DNA of 64,000 nucleotides from Lutraria lutraria (taxonomy: Eukaryota; Mollusca; Bivalvia; Venerida; Mactridae), in the NCBI GenBank assembly GCA_964023205.1, contig OZ026839.1, positions 15,344,386 through 15,408,385 of the forward strand. Reading direction: 5' to 3'. A model generated the notes under the pieces. It was not told the origin of the DNA, searched no databases, and saw only the letters and a program-made list of their open reading frames with translations. This document shows, piece after piece, positions 11,601-22,341 of this stretch. Positions within the stretch are counted from its first letter, which is position 1. Every line of letters begins with the position of its first letter. The translations under genes and the position numbers were made by a program.

Positions 11601-13077
11601 CCTTGATATACCATGAACATCAGCTGTCTCTGACAGGAAGTTTCCTTTTGCCAGGTACCTTAATGTGACAAGAACCTGAAATCAGTGGAATTCCAAAATA
11701 CCTAATGAAACAGAAACAATTTGAACTGAAACAAAGACACTTTATTTAAATCTAAGTTCATGCATATATTTACAGTATAGAAATCACTATCAAATGGTGA
11801 ATGCATTAAAATTAATTTAAAAACTTGCATGTCGACACCAAGCAAGTCAGACCGTATGAAAAAGAGTAGTATGAAAATAGGTAAGTCATTGCATTAGTGA
11901 AAGCTTGACTGTCTGGTTTATATAGAGTGCATGAAATAATTTCTAAAAGATGAAACAATTCAATAAAGGTGAATTTCATAACATCAGTATCAACTGCAAA
12001 GAAAACTTCATATGTCTGACCTGTCCAGGACTTGAACCTGGGACCTCTATCTGCAAGAAATACAGTCAGCGCTCTACCACTGAGCTAACAGGCCTTACTG
12101 TGTTCATGCAGCGATACTGAACTATAATCATTAAGTGAAAGTTTGATGATACTTTCAAGGATAAAAAGCAAATTTATGATTTATTGCGCACATGATCACG
12201 TGTACAGTGATGGACGCATAGATGCCTAGCAACAATGGCCCGTGTTGTATTTAACTTATTGATATTTACATGAAATAAATGTTCATTAATAAGACAAGGT
12301 TTAAACAAAGACCTATACATATATTTGGTTTAAACTTTACAGCAAAAAGTACAAACTCTTCGACATTGGTTTCAGATTTGTTTACATGCGAAAATGATTT
12401 GCTGTTAACAGAAAGTATAAATATTACATGTATTAAATCCTAAGAATATTAAGTTAATTACGGAAATTGCCTTTATGGTATATAAAATAACAGATCGTTT
12501 TTGGAATATTTGATTCATGTTTTATAAACAGCCGAAAACCAGTATGTCCGCATACTTGTAGCGTTCACGTGATTTCGAATATAAAGTTTAACTAAGACAT
12601 TAGACAATCATTAAATGTCTGTCATTTGCATCAAATGTGTTACATTTAATATTAGTGTTGACAATACAACGTAAAAAGACCATAGACACATCAAAATGTG
12701 AATAATAATAAACTATAGTCGTCACAAAATGTCAACTTCCGCCGTCAAGATCAGTCACGCTCGAACGACCACACATGAAACACCACGAAAGATTGATAAA
12801 CTACAGAAAGACTATTGAAACGGAAATTTAGCGGACAATGTTGGACAGATACCTGTATGTGAGGTGGAATTACATGACCTCCTCTATTTGATGGCAGTAT
12901 AATGTCATCTTTTAATTCATTGGTAATTTCCCAAATCACTGCCCGATTGAATCTGTACCTAGCGATCAGCTCCCTGTCGGACAGTGCATCAAGATCTTGT
13001 GTATGGTCCCTAAAAACCCTTTCCCTACGAATAATTCGCCTCCTCCTGTTGCCTAATATTGCGACTAACGCGGCCAT
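8662..13077 (-). CDS. HARBI1-like DDE transposase of Harbinger-1
   Basis: Five exons on the minus strand give 343 residues: 12853-13077, 11539-11675, 10658-10852, 9734-9988 and 8662-8881. GT/AG borders are present and all phases agree. The length is close to vertebrate HARBI1 (about 349). The first 120 residues hold the helical N-terminal domain (LDALSDRELIARYRF) and a helix-turn-helix-like part (VHGISRSSVCRIV). The DDE_Tnp_4 fold follows, with acidic residues at about D150 (IGCIDG), D224 (LLGDSGYP) and E260 (RNIVERCFG), plus the conserved WPGATHDS segment. These residues would cut and join the transposon ends. No stop or frameshift interrupts it, so it may encode an active enzyme. A hairpin-ended repeat lies in the intron between exons 4 and 5 and a tRNA-like sequence in the first intron. 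It converges with the Myb-like gene, its expected partner. Confidence 0.9.
9122..9610 (-). repeat. Hairpin-ended repeat, family B fragment
   Basis: It starts with the hairpin AGAGGGCCATGGTGGCC and continues with the same ~158-bp unit seen in the 22342-24545 copy (AACTTGGTAGAGGTCTACTAG, CTAGGCC...). About three units are present, and the far end typical of the family is missing. It lies in the fourth intron of the Harbinger-1 transposase gene. It has no coding potential. Confidence 0.75.
12018..12094 (-). repeat. tRNA-like sequence / SINE head
   Basis: On the minus strand the 7-bp acceptor arms GGCCTGT and ACAGGTC pair fully, the D-arm region TAGCTCAGTGGTAGAGCG is an A box, and CCAGGTTCAAGTCCTGG forms the T-arm with a B box. 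The anticodon region is about six bases too long and gives no normal 5-bp stem with a 7-base loop. I therefore read it as a tRNA-derived SINE head or tRNA pseudogene, not a functional tRNA. It lies in the first intron of the transposase gene. Confidence 0.6.
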
Positions 13078-13138
13078 TGTTGTTTTAAGTTATCCCAAAA
13101 TGCATTTGTTTAGAACAAAATTTGCACTTAGGACAGCC

Positions 13139-13270
13139 CTAGACCTGTCCTAGGGTTAGGTGCTATTTTGCTCTTAAGAGCATTCCTAGGAATTTTGATG
13201 AAACGCACTTAGGTAAAAAAATTGGACTTAGGATAAAATACTGACTTAGGAATTTTAATGAAACGCACTC
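13139..13270 (-). repeat. Harbinger-1 right TIR with subterminal repeats
   Basis: The terminal motif is the reverse complement of the left end. A second copy with one change (ATTTTGATGAAACGCACT) lies about 60 bp further in, near 13193-13210. CCTAGG-type motifs recur at about 13149 and 13186. The transposase start codon is 193 bp inside this end, so the same region must hold its promoter (inference). Confidence 0.8.
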
Positions 13271-13419
13271 CAGCTCCCGAGAGAAGCTGCATCATGGAGT
13301 TGAACACGTCTCCACACTTTTCGTCATCCCTTCGATAATAGCTACTAGCATGTTGATATATTTATTTAGACGGGCTAAATGGAGTTAGCAGACACCAGTA
13401 CTGGTACATATCAGTTTCC

Positions 13420-14450
13420 TTCACTTCGATGCCAGTCAATAGTGAGGCCCTACTTCTCCACTGGAGAGTCTTGTTGGTATTGCTGTGTCAACTATCGGCC
13501 AATGAGAGGGACAGCTTCAGAAGTAGGATTGTCAGCGACAACGTCACGGTGATCGTTGATGATATACAGTGTGGGTTTTGAAGAGACCGATGAGCCAAAT
13601 GAAGACCAAGTGATGGCCAAAGAAGCGTTTGACTCACATTTCATGCTGACATTCTCAGCAAGTTGCTGATGGGTCATCGAAGGGCGGCGGTAGCCGACCT
13701 GGTAAACGCAGATGTGGGTTGTAACCCCAGGAACCCCGTACATGTCGTGGGCGGAGTGGTGGTGTATGGTGACCCCGAGTCATATCCAGGAAAGCTACCC
13801 TGCGTGAAGGATTGGGTCTGCAATTGGGGTCCATCCGAAAAAGTACCAGCAATTTAAGTCGGCGATGTTTCAGAGGGCTCTAGACGGTAGTCCTGTGATG
13901 TGGTGGCTCTTGGGGAAATTTGTTTGGACAGGACAGAGCCGGAGCACACTTGGAAGTAGCAGGAAGAGACGATGGTGAGGCTCCTAAAGTTCAGTATGCC
14001 GGTCCGACCAGTAATACTGCATGTGCGGGAAAGAACAGACCAACATGCTGGGGACGTAAGCGCTAAGTGCCTACAACTGACGAAGGCAAATACAGCCACT
14101 ATCCAAAATATACACTTGGATTCTATTAGAGGGACAGTGGAGCAAGTGGTCGGATGGCTAGATGCTTTTCCGAACTGCTAATTCGGTTTCAGTTCGAGGG
14201 TGTCTTCGTTCGACAAGTACCAGATTGCAGCCCTGCAAAGAGTACCAGACGACCGACCGACTTTTACTAGAAACCGACGCGCCATATTTCAAGCCTGCTG
14301 CAGCTGAGGCAAGCACCCCAATGTTCCTTGGAAGATTTCGGGGAAATGGTCAGCAAACACATAGGAACGATACTCCACTCTGTGAAGAGGCTAACCATTA
14401 AGAATGGTAAGGACCTTTATTTCTTATAGAGGATCGTAGCGCTTGTTCGG
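13420..14450 (+). pseudogene. TatD-type deoxyribonuclease pseudogene
   Basis: Fragments in changing plus-strand frames read as a TatD-family metal-dependent nuclease. In order they are: a degraded DSHF motif near 13630, GGVVVYGDPESYP near 13747, PVILHVRERTD near 14003, IHLDSIRGTVEQVVGWLDAFPNC near 14114-14180, and RLLLETDAPYF near 14252-14287. These correspond to the HxH-like, HC and TDxP-like metal-site motifs of TatD enzymes (TATDN2-like proteins are multiplied in bivalves, from memory). Several stops (for example right after AFPNC) and at least two frame changes show it is dead. The upstream limit is uncertain. It begins just right of the Harbinger-1 end, so Harbinger-1 may have landed in or beside this gene's 5' region. 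Confidence 0.7.
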
Positions 14451-14504
14451 TGACAACAGAATGATTGATTGACGCCCACTATCATGCTCAGCATCATAGG
14501 CGGA

Positions 14505-14833
14505 CATTAGCTTTTTGCTATAAAAAATATATGCAAACAAGAAAGCCAATATGGCCCTATATCGCTCACATGTCAATCACTGCTCACTCATTAAAACATT
14601 GTTTTGAACCGGTGACCTAGTTTTTGACACCAGATGACCCATGATAGAACTTGTCCTACATATGTATAAGACAAACATTCTGACAAAATTTGGTGAAGAT
14701 CCAATCAAAACCATGAAAACTACAGCATAGACAATGTTTTCCTAAGAGATAAGCGAATTCTTGATTTGGACAATGTTCAGATCTACTAATTTTAAAGCCC
14801 CATTAGCTTTTTGCTACAAAATATACATGCAAA
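14505..14833 (-). repeat. Hairpin-ended repeat (family A) fragment flanked by direct repeats
   Basis: A family A fragment (about 14535-14760) in reverse orientation includes the AATATGGCCCTATATCGCTCACATG end and roughly one and a half internal units. It is flanked by diverged 33-bp direct repeats (14505-14537 and 14801-14833) that begin CATTAGCTTTTTGCTA. The right repeat is preceded by TTAA at 14792-14795 and AGCCCCATTAG, which resembles one end of the TTAA MITE family seen at 61250-61576. Confidence 0.55.
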
Positions 14834-14839
14834 ATAGGA

Positions 14840-15204
14840 TGACATAAATTCTCACGCATTGAAATAGGCTCACGCATCTACAGTAGGTTTTTTAACTCCG
14901 CCTTAATGTCTACGTCATACATTAGAAACTTGCACGACATTTGTTAAGCAAAGAAGTCGAAAAACAGTGGAATTTCATGGTATGTACTTTTTTTCAACTG
15001 TCCAGTCTGCGCTTGTAGCAACTTTTATTGTCAGCATTGGCGCCCTTTTTTAATGTAACTGTGTGTAAGAAAACATGTGCTCAAAATCATTGCAACATGG
15101 TATGAGATTAAATTCAATTTATTCATAGAGCAACTGTATCTAATGACGACCCCTTCATATACCGACCCCCTTAGAGTTCTTCCTCTTTACTTTCATGTAT
15201 TGCC
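14840..15204. other. No gene seen
   Basis: I find no coding frame of interest, terminal repeat or RNA-like structure between the repeat fragment and the second Harbinger element. The sequence is AT-rich and unremarkable. Confidence 0.4.
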
Positions 15205-15207
15205 TTA

Positions 15208-17226
15208 TGCTGGCGTCACACTGTCCCGAAGTTGACAGCAGATGTCCACACGAACGTGGAATTTTGAACTTCGCGCGAAATTGGCCCCGATCCTAGTCAA
15301 CAGCCAAATCAACAGCCGAATCAAGTACGATGCCTTACGAAGATCACACGATGGCACCCGAACCACACTCGAAGGCAGAACGAAGATGTGAATTTTTATT
15401 TAGATGTTTACCCACAGGACACACGAAGGTTACACGATGGCTACACGACGTCGTATTGAGAGTACGATGCCTTCAAACAAGGTCACGAAGGCGTCATGTG
15501 ACCTCCCGATGGTATAAATTACAAATTTACTTTATTCAAATTAAAGTCAATTTAATTAACATGCCACCCAAGGCATAGAGAATCAGGGGTAGGAGGCTGC
15601 CCAGTAAATGCAGAGTTCAGAAGAGGAAAGCAGAGGCAACTGAGTAGACTTCACTGAGCCTCCAACCACAGTGGGGGGCATAAATCAATGCAAAGACACT
15701 TGTACTGCGTCGACCAGGGCCATGAGGACAATGAGAAGAAGCCTTTGTAGTGTATGTAGACAGACCCACTGTTCCAAGGACAGGTGACCACCACATGAGC
15801 CATCCAGAGCACCACAGCAGTGTGGAAATTATCATCTCTTCTCAAACTACTCGGCAATGGCGGTCAATATTTCAGTTGTAGTAGGACACTGGATCACATC
15901 AGCAGCAAACTCGGCTTCACATACTTCATATGTTGTAGGGTGATAGACAGGTTGAAACCGGGAGGGAGAGACTTTCTGTACCATGTGTTCTTCTCTTCTA
16001 TACGACCTACCCTAAAATAAGTACATTATCTAATACGAGTGTCACCCTCTAAATGTTTACGAAGAACCCATTGATGTATTACGTGGGTTTAATCCAGGGA
16101 TTCTGAAATAAAATTTAATCAAACAATAACTGTCAATAATAAATGGTATGTAGATCACAATGCAAAAGTTACCTTGATTTTCACTATGTAGATAAGATTT
16201 ACTACCCTGTGCGTATACATGTACGCTATGGAAGTAAAATGGCGATTGCGTGCTAAAAAAGTGAACTATAGGTTGGGTCATATATTATTAAGATAGATAT
16301 GACCATACTTTTCCGGACTGAAAGAATGTTAGTATTGGTGATGATAATGATGAAATGATGTACTTGTGGTCATGATAAGAATACTAATAAATTAGTAATA
16401 ATAACATAATAAAATAACCCTATCACATAAGGAAGGCAAATAGCAAGAAATGACAGAAAGAAATAAGAAAAGTTTCCTTAAGAGGAGGTACTGGACCTGT
16501 CAGAGCTGTTCATCATGTATTCTAAGATATATATCAAAAGGTTGTCTCATCATCAACGTATGTCAATCTGCAGGAAGTGATCTATGGATAAATGTGATTG
16601 AAGCTTGGAGAGTAACACATGCCTCTGTTCTGTAGAGTTGCTCAGGACTGACTGAGGAAGGTGCTCTATGACCGGCCTTTTATATATTCTCGTTACTATA
16701 ACACTTGTGAAACGCTTGAGCAACTCAAATTCGGCTGTCTTCGTCGTCACCGTGGTTCCATCTCGATGTCATCGTACTATAATACGATGGCTACACGACG
16801 GCATTGAGAGGGCTTCACGTAGTCGTGTTGCCTTCTTAAGACAATCGGACGGCATCTTGTTTCGTTCGTATTGTGTTCGTATGGCAAAAATGTCCGATAG
16901 CACCGATGATTACACGAAGAAAATACGATGATGACACGATTAAACAAGATGCCCTCACGATGGCAATACGAAGGGCAAAATGAACACACGAATTCAACAC
17001 GAACATGATACTTCGCGTTGACCTGCGGCAATTTTTTGGCATGCCAAAGATTTTGTCACCGCTCACGAAGTTGGTGCCGAAGCTTGAGAAACTCAACCGG
17101 CGGTCATACGATGGCTTAAGATGCCCTCACGAATGGCCCGATGTTATCACGATCACACCCGAATTTGAACATTTCCTTAATCGTGTGTCCATCTGGTGTC
17201 TACTTCGGGACAGTGTGACGCCTGCA
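15208..17226. mobile_element. Harbinger-2: decayed PIF/Harbinger element
   Basis: Terminal inverted repeats TGCTGGCGTCACACTGTCCC (left) and TGCAGGCGTCACACTGTCCC (right, reverse strand) are flanked by TTA at 15205-15207 and 17227-17229. TTA is the classical PIF/Harbinger duplication. The element is about 2.0 kb and contains one recognisable transposase fragment on the minus strand. Subterminal regions are rich in CACGAAGG/CACGATGG-type short repeats. It is shorter than an intact Harbinger and its gene is broken, so it would need an active relative to move. Confidence 0.8.
15620..16010 (-). pseudogene. Harbinger transposase remnant
   Basis: Minus-strand frames show pieces of a HARBI1-like DDE domain: an N-terminal stretch with SLPPGFNLSIT (near 15960), then DNFHTAVVLWMAH, then NSGSVYIHYKGFFSL and a frame-changed region ending YKCLCIDL. 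The segment around the first catalytic aspartate is degraded and stops occur between pieces. The second and third catalytic motifs were not found. It is the only coding remnant in the 15208-17226 element. Confidence 0.65.
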
Positions 17227-17534
17227 TTATGAAGTACAATTTACTGTGACGCATAGATGTCATGACGTCATCATACTTGTATCTTTTTGCGGAATTTATT
17301 TATCCGCCATATTTAATTTGCTGGTAAAAATCTGAAAATGTTTAGCTAGCATAAAATTTTGAATTTTGACCCCGTTTAATGATCGGATTAATGATCAATT
17401 TTCAACATCAAAGACATTGAACAGCAACTAACTCACTCACTAACTAACGTACAGACCCGCAACCGCCATTGTGGCGATTATGTCGAGCTCACCGCAGACA
17501 GGCTCGACAAAAAGCATTTGTAGGAAATTCTTTT

Positions 17535-19299
17535 TTTACCCTTCAAAAAGTAAACACACAGTTGTCTAACAAAGTTATTCAGTTTCTTCCTAAATGTTCC
17601 AGTTATGCTGTAGCACAAAACAAAACTGATCCAGATGGACTAAAGACTGCTTATCTCAGATAGTTCCACATTCTTTTGGAGACAGAAGGCTGTCTTATGA
17701 AAATACCAAAATATTCAAGAAAAATAAACTAGAAAGAAAAACAAAACAAAACTCATCTACAGTACATTTTGAATTTCATGAAAGTCCTGTGGATCTTTTC
17801 ACATCAGCGGATTCTGTTGTAAAAGTTCCATGTCCCAAAATTTCACCTGCATTACAGAACACTGATTTGTCAAATAATTACAGATATGTTTTTAGCTCAC
17901 ATGTCACAAAGTGAGCTATTAGGATCACTCTCCGTCCGGCGGTGTGCGTCGTGCGTCGTGAAACTTTATGTTGTGACCACACTAGGGGCCACATTTTTAG
18001 CTCAATTTTAGCAAAACTGGGTCAGAACGTTAATATCAATAAAATCTCGGACGAGTTCGATATTTTAGGAAAACTTTGTTAACACTGTAGATGTCACAGT
18101 TTTAATTGGATCTTCACCAAACCTTGTCAGAATGTTTGCCTCAATGATATGTGGGTCAAGGTTGAACATGGGTTTGCCGGGGTCAAAAACTGGGTCACCA
18201 GGTCAAATCTTGTAAAAGCTCTTAATGTCATGGTTTTAATTGGATCTTGGCTAAACCTTGTCAGATTGTTTGTCTTAATAAAATTAAGGACAAGTTCAAA
18301 TATGGGTGACTTAGGGTAAAAAACCAGGTCACAAGGTCAAATCTTAGGAAAACCTTATTAACACTGTAGATGTCAAATTTTGATCGTATCTTCACCAAAC
18401 CTAGTCAGAATGTTTGTCTTAATGATATGTAAGACAAATTCGAAAATAGGTTGTCTGGGGTCAAAAACTAGGTCACGAGGTCAAATCTTAGGAAAACCTT
18501 GTCTATGCTGTAGTTTTCATGGTTTTGATTGGATCTTCACCAAATTTTGTTAGAATGTTTGTCTTATTTATATGTAGGACAAGTTCTAACATGGGTCATC
18601 TGGGGTCAAAAACTAGGGTCACCAGTTCAAAACAATGTTTTAATGAGTGAACAGTGATTGTCATGTGAGCGATATAGGGCCATCTTGGCCCTCTTGTTTG
18701 TGATATTGAGACAACGTCTAAGGACTGTGATATTGTCTCACTAATTGATGTTTTTTCTAAATATATAATGCCGTGTCAAGCTATTTCACCTGGTGCATCT
18801 GCTGTAACTGGTTTATTTTTTCTTGAAAATACTATGTACTTCAATAACAAACCTGTACTAAAAGATTCCTTGGTAAATGTATTAAATATTTTTTTGCATG
18901 GCTGGAGGAAAGAAAGTCAAGTTTTCTTATTGAACATAATTTCAAAACATTTGATCTACCATGTATTTATATGGGCACTTGATAAACATTGTGTGCTAGG
19001 CACTGTTGATACTCTTCCTATTATGATAGAGATTTCGTCGTCCTTGGAATTGTACAAATTTCAAAAAGAAGCTTACTTGAACTTGAGATCTTTGTCTGTA
19101 CTGCCATGAATCAAACATATTAACCGAACACATGTGTGTGAAAATGGCAAATAGTGGATTACACTTTGATCATTTTAAAATAGCATATGACTGAGGTGGA
19201 CTATCAAAACTTCTTTCAGAGAAAACAAATGACAAACCAAGAGTAACTTCTTATAAAAGTATCATTCAGATTATCACTGATTTTCTAAATATGAAATAG
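17535..19299 (+). pseudogene. DnaQ-like DEDDh exonuclease pseudogene, split by a repeat
   Basis: The reading frame passes ...YAVAQNKTDPDGLKTA (near 17610), SPVDLFTSADSVVKVPCPK and SNNYRYVF, and is cut at 17890 by an 0.8-kb repeat. It resumes at 18697 with CDIETTSKDCDIVSL. Together these give the Exo I motif (D-x-E) of the DEDDh family. Further on, a different frame carries NFKTFDLPC (Exo II-like, near 18942), then LDKHCVLGTVDTLPIM, and a tail with IAYD before a stop. The arrangement resembles the PML-C-terminal-like exonucleases common in invertebrate genomes. At least two frameshifts, internal stops and the insertion show it is non-functional. A mobile-element origin is possible, since such genes are highly multiplied in bivalves (from memory). 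Confidence 0.65.
17891..18696 (+). mobile_element. Hairpin-ended repeat, family A copy 2 (Helentron-dependent type)
   Basis: The left end reads TTTAGCTCACATGTCACAAA with a small hairpin, the core has four to five degenerate units of about 140 bp (GGTCAAATCTTAGGAAAACC, ATTGGATCTTCACCAAACC), and the right end is the hairpin AGGGCCATCTTGGCCCT followed by CTTGT. Removing it restores the exonuclease frame across a run of T, with no clear target duplication. This fits non-autonomous Helentron-type elements (HINEs; the bivalve pearl elements are related, from memory). No protein is encoded. Confidence 0.75.
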
Positions 19300-20415
19300 T
19301 CTGTGTCATTCACTTTTGCTCCCATGAAGCGTGTGTCATTCACTTTTGCTCCTATGAAGCGTATCATGTTTTACCAGTATATGCACATGGATGGAACTGA
19401 TCATATGCATATTGTTTTTATCATGTACGTCCATTTGTCAGTCTGTCCATTTGAAAAATGTTTTGAATTTGACTTCTAGCTTGATTAGTGGAAGCCTTGG
19501 TTCATGCTCTTTTTCTGTGTTTTATTTTTCTAGTGTGACTTATTTATGAGAAATACTATATGTATAATTAGAATGGTATTACTTCATAGTTGAGTTAGAG
19601 ATTCATCAAATTTAGTCTATATTTGTTAACACAAATTAAGAGTTGGCACACACATATTAGTTAAATAACACCATATTTTACAAGTGAAATATGTGTGACA
19701 GACATTATTTTTAAATTTGTATCAAACAAAAAATACACCTTAGTATCTTCAGATGTGTACATATGATGTATTTTTTTTCCCCAAAAACAATTTTTTGTTG
19801 AAAATTTATCATAAAATACGAGTTTTGCTAAAAATACAGGTCTCTGTAATATTTTCTATGATTTGCCATTGTGACATTTTGTTTGAATCAAATTGACCGC
19901 ACCTTTAAGACTGATACAAGAGTGTTAAAAATGCTAGTTTAAGTAATTATTCTGAAAGCAGTGGCCCATTTTGTGCTCATAACGAAACACATTCAATGTT
20001 GTATGCATTTTGTGTATTGATGGAAAAAGAGATGGTGATAGAGCGTCAACAAGCTGAAAAATAAAAAACATTCTGTGTCAAGGGCATATAACTCTGCAAG
20101 TACTGGTTCAATTCTGTCAATAATCAAACTGATCCAGGACTTTAATTTCATACACATGTATTGTATACAGTATTATGATTGATAAAGAAATGAAGGTGCC
20201 ACAGTGTATTCAAGATGAAATATAGCAATTTCTTTACATCAAGGGCCCATAACTGTTGATGTCCTAGTCCAATTTAGCCAGACATTCATCGATCAAAAAA
20301 GCTCATCATGAGCCATAGGCTACAGACATACATCAAAATTGGAAATATCTATCGGAAGTTAAACTACAGCTAATACTTGTATGTAATTATAATGTACATG
20401 ATCGTCTAATGAATG
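19300..20415. other. No gene seen
   Basis: AT-rich sequence. A nearly exact 26-bp direct repeat (TCATTCACTTTTGCTCC...) occurs twice at about 19307 and 19334. Short motifs of the GGGCCCATAACTG kind near 20085 and 20240 suggest old interspersed repeats. No convincing coding frame. Confidence 0.4.
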
Positions 20416-20417
20416 TA

Positions 20418-20581
20418 CAGTACAATATTTCCAGAGCGGACCTCTGTAGTGCAACAACCTCTCTACAACAATACCTTCAAATTTCCCTAAGCTGATATTT
20501 ACTATAAATTTAACCCCTATAGAATAGCCTCGACCAATACTTGCAGCTCCCATAGGATGTTGCACTACAGAGGTTGTACTG
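20418..20581. mobile_element. TA-flanked MITE with Tigger/pogo-like ends
   Basis: The right end read inward is CAGTACAACCTCTGTAGTGC. The left end has the same sequence with a 14-bp interruption after CAGTACAA. TA dinucleotides flank it at 20416-20417 and 20582-20583. CAGT-type ends with a TA duplication fit Tc1/mariner/pogo MITEs. It has no coding capacity. Confidence 0.7.
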
Positions 20582-20747
20582 TAATTTAATAAATTACTTT
20601 TCAAAGTTTGATCCACCCACTGGTATACATGTAATAACAAAGTCATATTAAAGCTTTGCATGCAATTTAAAAGTTTGGTACTGTATGTATACTGCATCTG
20701 GATACATCTGCAATTATGTTTTATATTGTTTCCTTACAGTTATAACA

Positions 20748-21185
20748 TGCGTAATATAAAAGGTATGTCGTCTGTACGTCAATACTCCAGTCATATTCCT
20801 GAATTTCTACACAACAGACCCAACAAAATTCTGGATCACTGTTTGGACAGAATACCACCAAAGATTGACGACATATCAATCAATTGAGACACTCAATGCA
20901 AGTACCTTCATAGTTAAAAGTTTAAAAGGAAGCCAGGCGTATTATATAACCATAGACGATCAGATACCACAATGTCCGTGCAAAGACTTTATTCGTTTAA
21001 ACTGGCCATGTAAACATATACTCGCAATATGTTTACGTGATGTCATCAAACCTGTGGCCAAATTCACGAATCAGGCACAGTTTGTCCTGGATAACACTAA
21101 ATTTCCTCCTGAAAATCAATCTACTGAGAACAACGATGATGACATTATTACGCTCACAACGAAAATGAAAATCGAACTGATGTAG
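20748..21185 (+). pseudogene. SWIM-type zinc-finger protein remnant
   Basis: A frame covering 20748-20886 (YSSHIPEFLHNRPNK) ends at a stop. The adjacent frame from about 20865 continues with CPCKDFIRLNWPCKHILAIC and ends at a stop at 21185. The C-x-C...C-x-H spacing is a SWIM zinc-binding motif, found in MuDR/MULE-type transposases and in ZSWIM proteins. The two halves overlap in different frames, so a frameshift or a missed splice separates them. I lean to a broken transposon-derived gene, but a spliced host gene fragment is possible. Confidence 0.5.
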
Positions 21186-22341
21186 AAAGTGAAATAAGAA
21201 AGAAATGTTTAGAACAAGTATATAGTCTTTACAACAACTTATACATGACTGATGATGTTAATCTGTTACATTTTGTAAACAGTAAGATCATCTAAATAAA
21301 TGAACACATAGGAAAGAGTGTTCCTCATGTAGCAAGGAAAAGAAAAAGGTGGCAGAGAAGAGCCTTTCAGATGTCTTTTTATGCCACCAATGACATGTAC
21401 GAAGTAAGAAGAAAGTAGGTTTAAGTAAACTTTGATACCAAGTTTTTGGTTATGTTGAAATGCAATATACGTTGATTAATGAATTGAGTGTCAGTTATTG
21501 TTATTTGTCCTTATTTTACAATAATCAACACTGTACACTGACATTTACCTAGATGCTTACTTTTTACTTAACAGCTGGTATTTGTAACCCCTACAAACAA
21601 AGTTTTGGGGCACCAGCAATTTTTAGCAAGTGGCCAAAAAGGTTAAATTCAACCCCAGCAAAATAAATGCATGATACAAGTTCAGGCATGCGTTTGTTTT
21701 AGTGAATGATATTGCAGTTCAGCGGAGTGCTTACATGCATAGAATGGAAGCTGTTGAAAAGCATTTTGACTACATTGAATTATGATGTATTGCATTTATT
21801 ATATTGACTCACTACATGTTTTCTGTGTTCCAGAAAAAAAATAAGTGAACATTCATATGCCACTGCTAGTAGGAAACAGATAAAAACTACAAAAAGGCCG
21901 AACTTACCAGCAAGCATTAGAGTGAGAAGAATTGTCCTATTTCCAGACTATAAGGCCATACAGGAAAAGTTATTTATTCGGGGTTAACAACCTATTTAAT
22001 CGTTTTTTTTACGGGCAGGCAATTTGCCTCACTATTGCTAGACCACTTACATCTGTTAGAAACTGCCAATTGTCCCAATTGAAAGAAAGGAGGGTTGCAG
22101 TAGAGAGTGGTTTGTCTTCAGTGATGATTTTCACACCATTTATTGATTATTTTTATTTTGTCCTAAATAGTTATTCATCCCTCTTGGCGTAGATGATGGC
22201 TCTTTTGTTATGCTTTAATATTGAACTTGAGTAAGATATTGATGCAATACTGCAACAATCCCAATGCAGAGGATTTTATTTCCAAATCAGTATATCTTGT
22301 CCAACCCATTTAAACAAGTTGATTTAAATCGGTTGTTCAAA
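21186..22341. other. Weakly coding-looking gap
   Basis: Short plus-strand frames (about 21840-21990 and 21932-22192) could be further decayed parts of the SWIM-type gene, but I recognise no motif in them. Otherwise the stretch is AT-rich without terminal repeats. Confidence 0.3.

Larger units (their letters stand above)
1099..13270. mobile_element. Harbinger-1: near-complete PIF/Harbinger transposon
   Basis: The ends are inverted repeats reading GAGTGCGTTTCATTAAAATT from both sides, inside a 3-bp CAG duplication (1096-1098 and 13271-13273). Joining the flanks gives a near-palindromic target, GGGAACCAGCTCCC. Harbinger elements of animals are known to duplicate CWG or TWA. Inside are the two genes that define the superfamily, arranged tail to tail: a Myb/SANT-like protein (1318-7624, +) and a HARBI1-like transposase (8662-13077, -). 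All exon junctions I checked keep phase and neither frame is broken. The element is about 12.2 kb, longer than usual. The extra length comes from nested insertions in introns and spacer: a LINE at 3765-6459, a TTAA MITE at 7668-8282, a hairpin-ended repeat near 9122-9610 and a tRNA-like sequence at 12018-12094. It looks recently active or domesticable, but activity itself is inferred. Confidence 0.9.

Noticed and set aside
12018..12094. Functional tRNA gene
   Set aside because: Acceptor, D and T arms are good but the anticodon arm is too long and unpaired, so a SINE head or pseudogene is more likely.
13492..14099. Minus-strand frames over 13.5-14.1 kb
   Set aside because: They are shadows of the TatD-type pseudogene, which is better supported on the plus strand.
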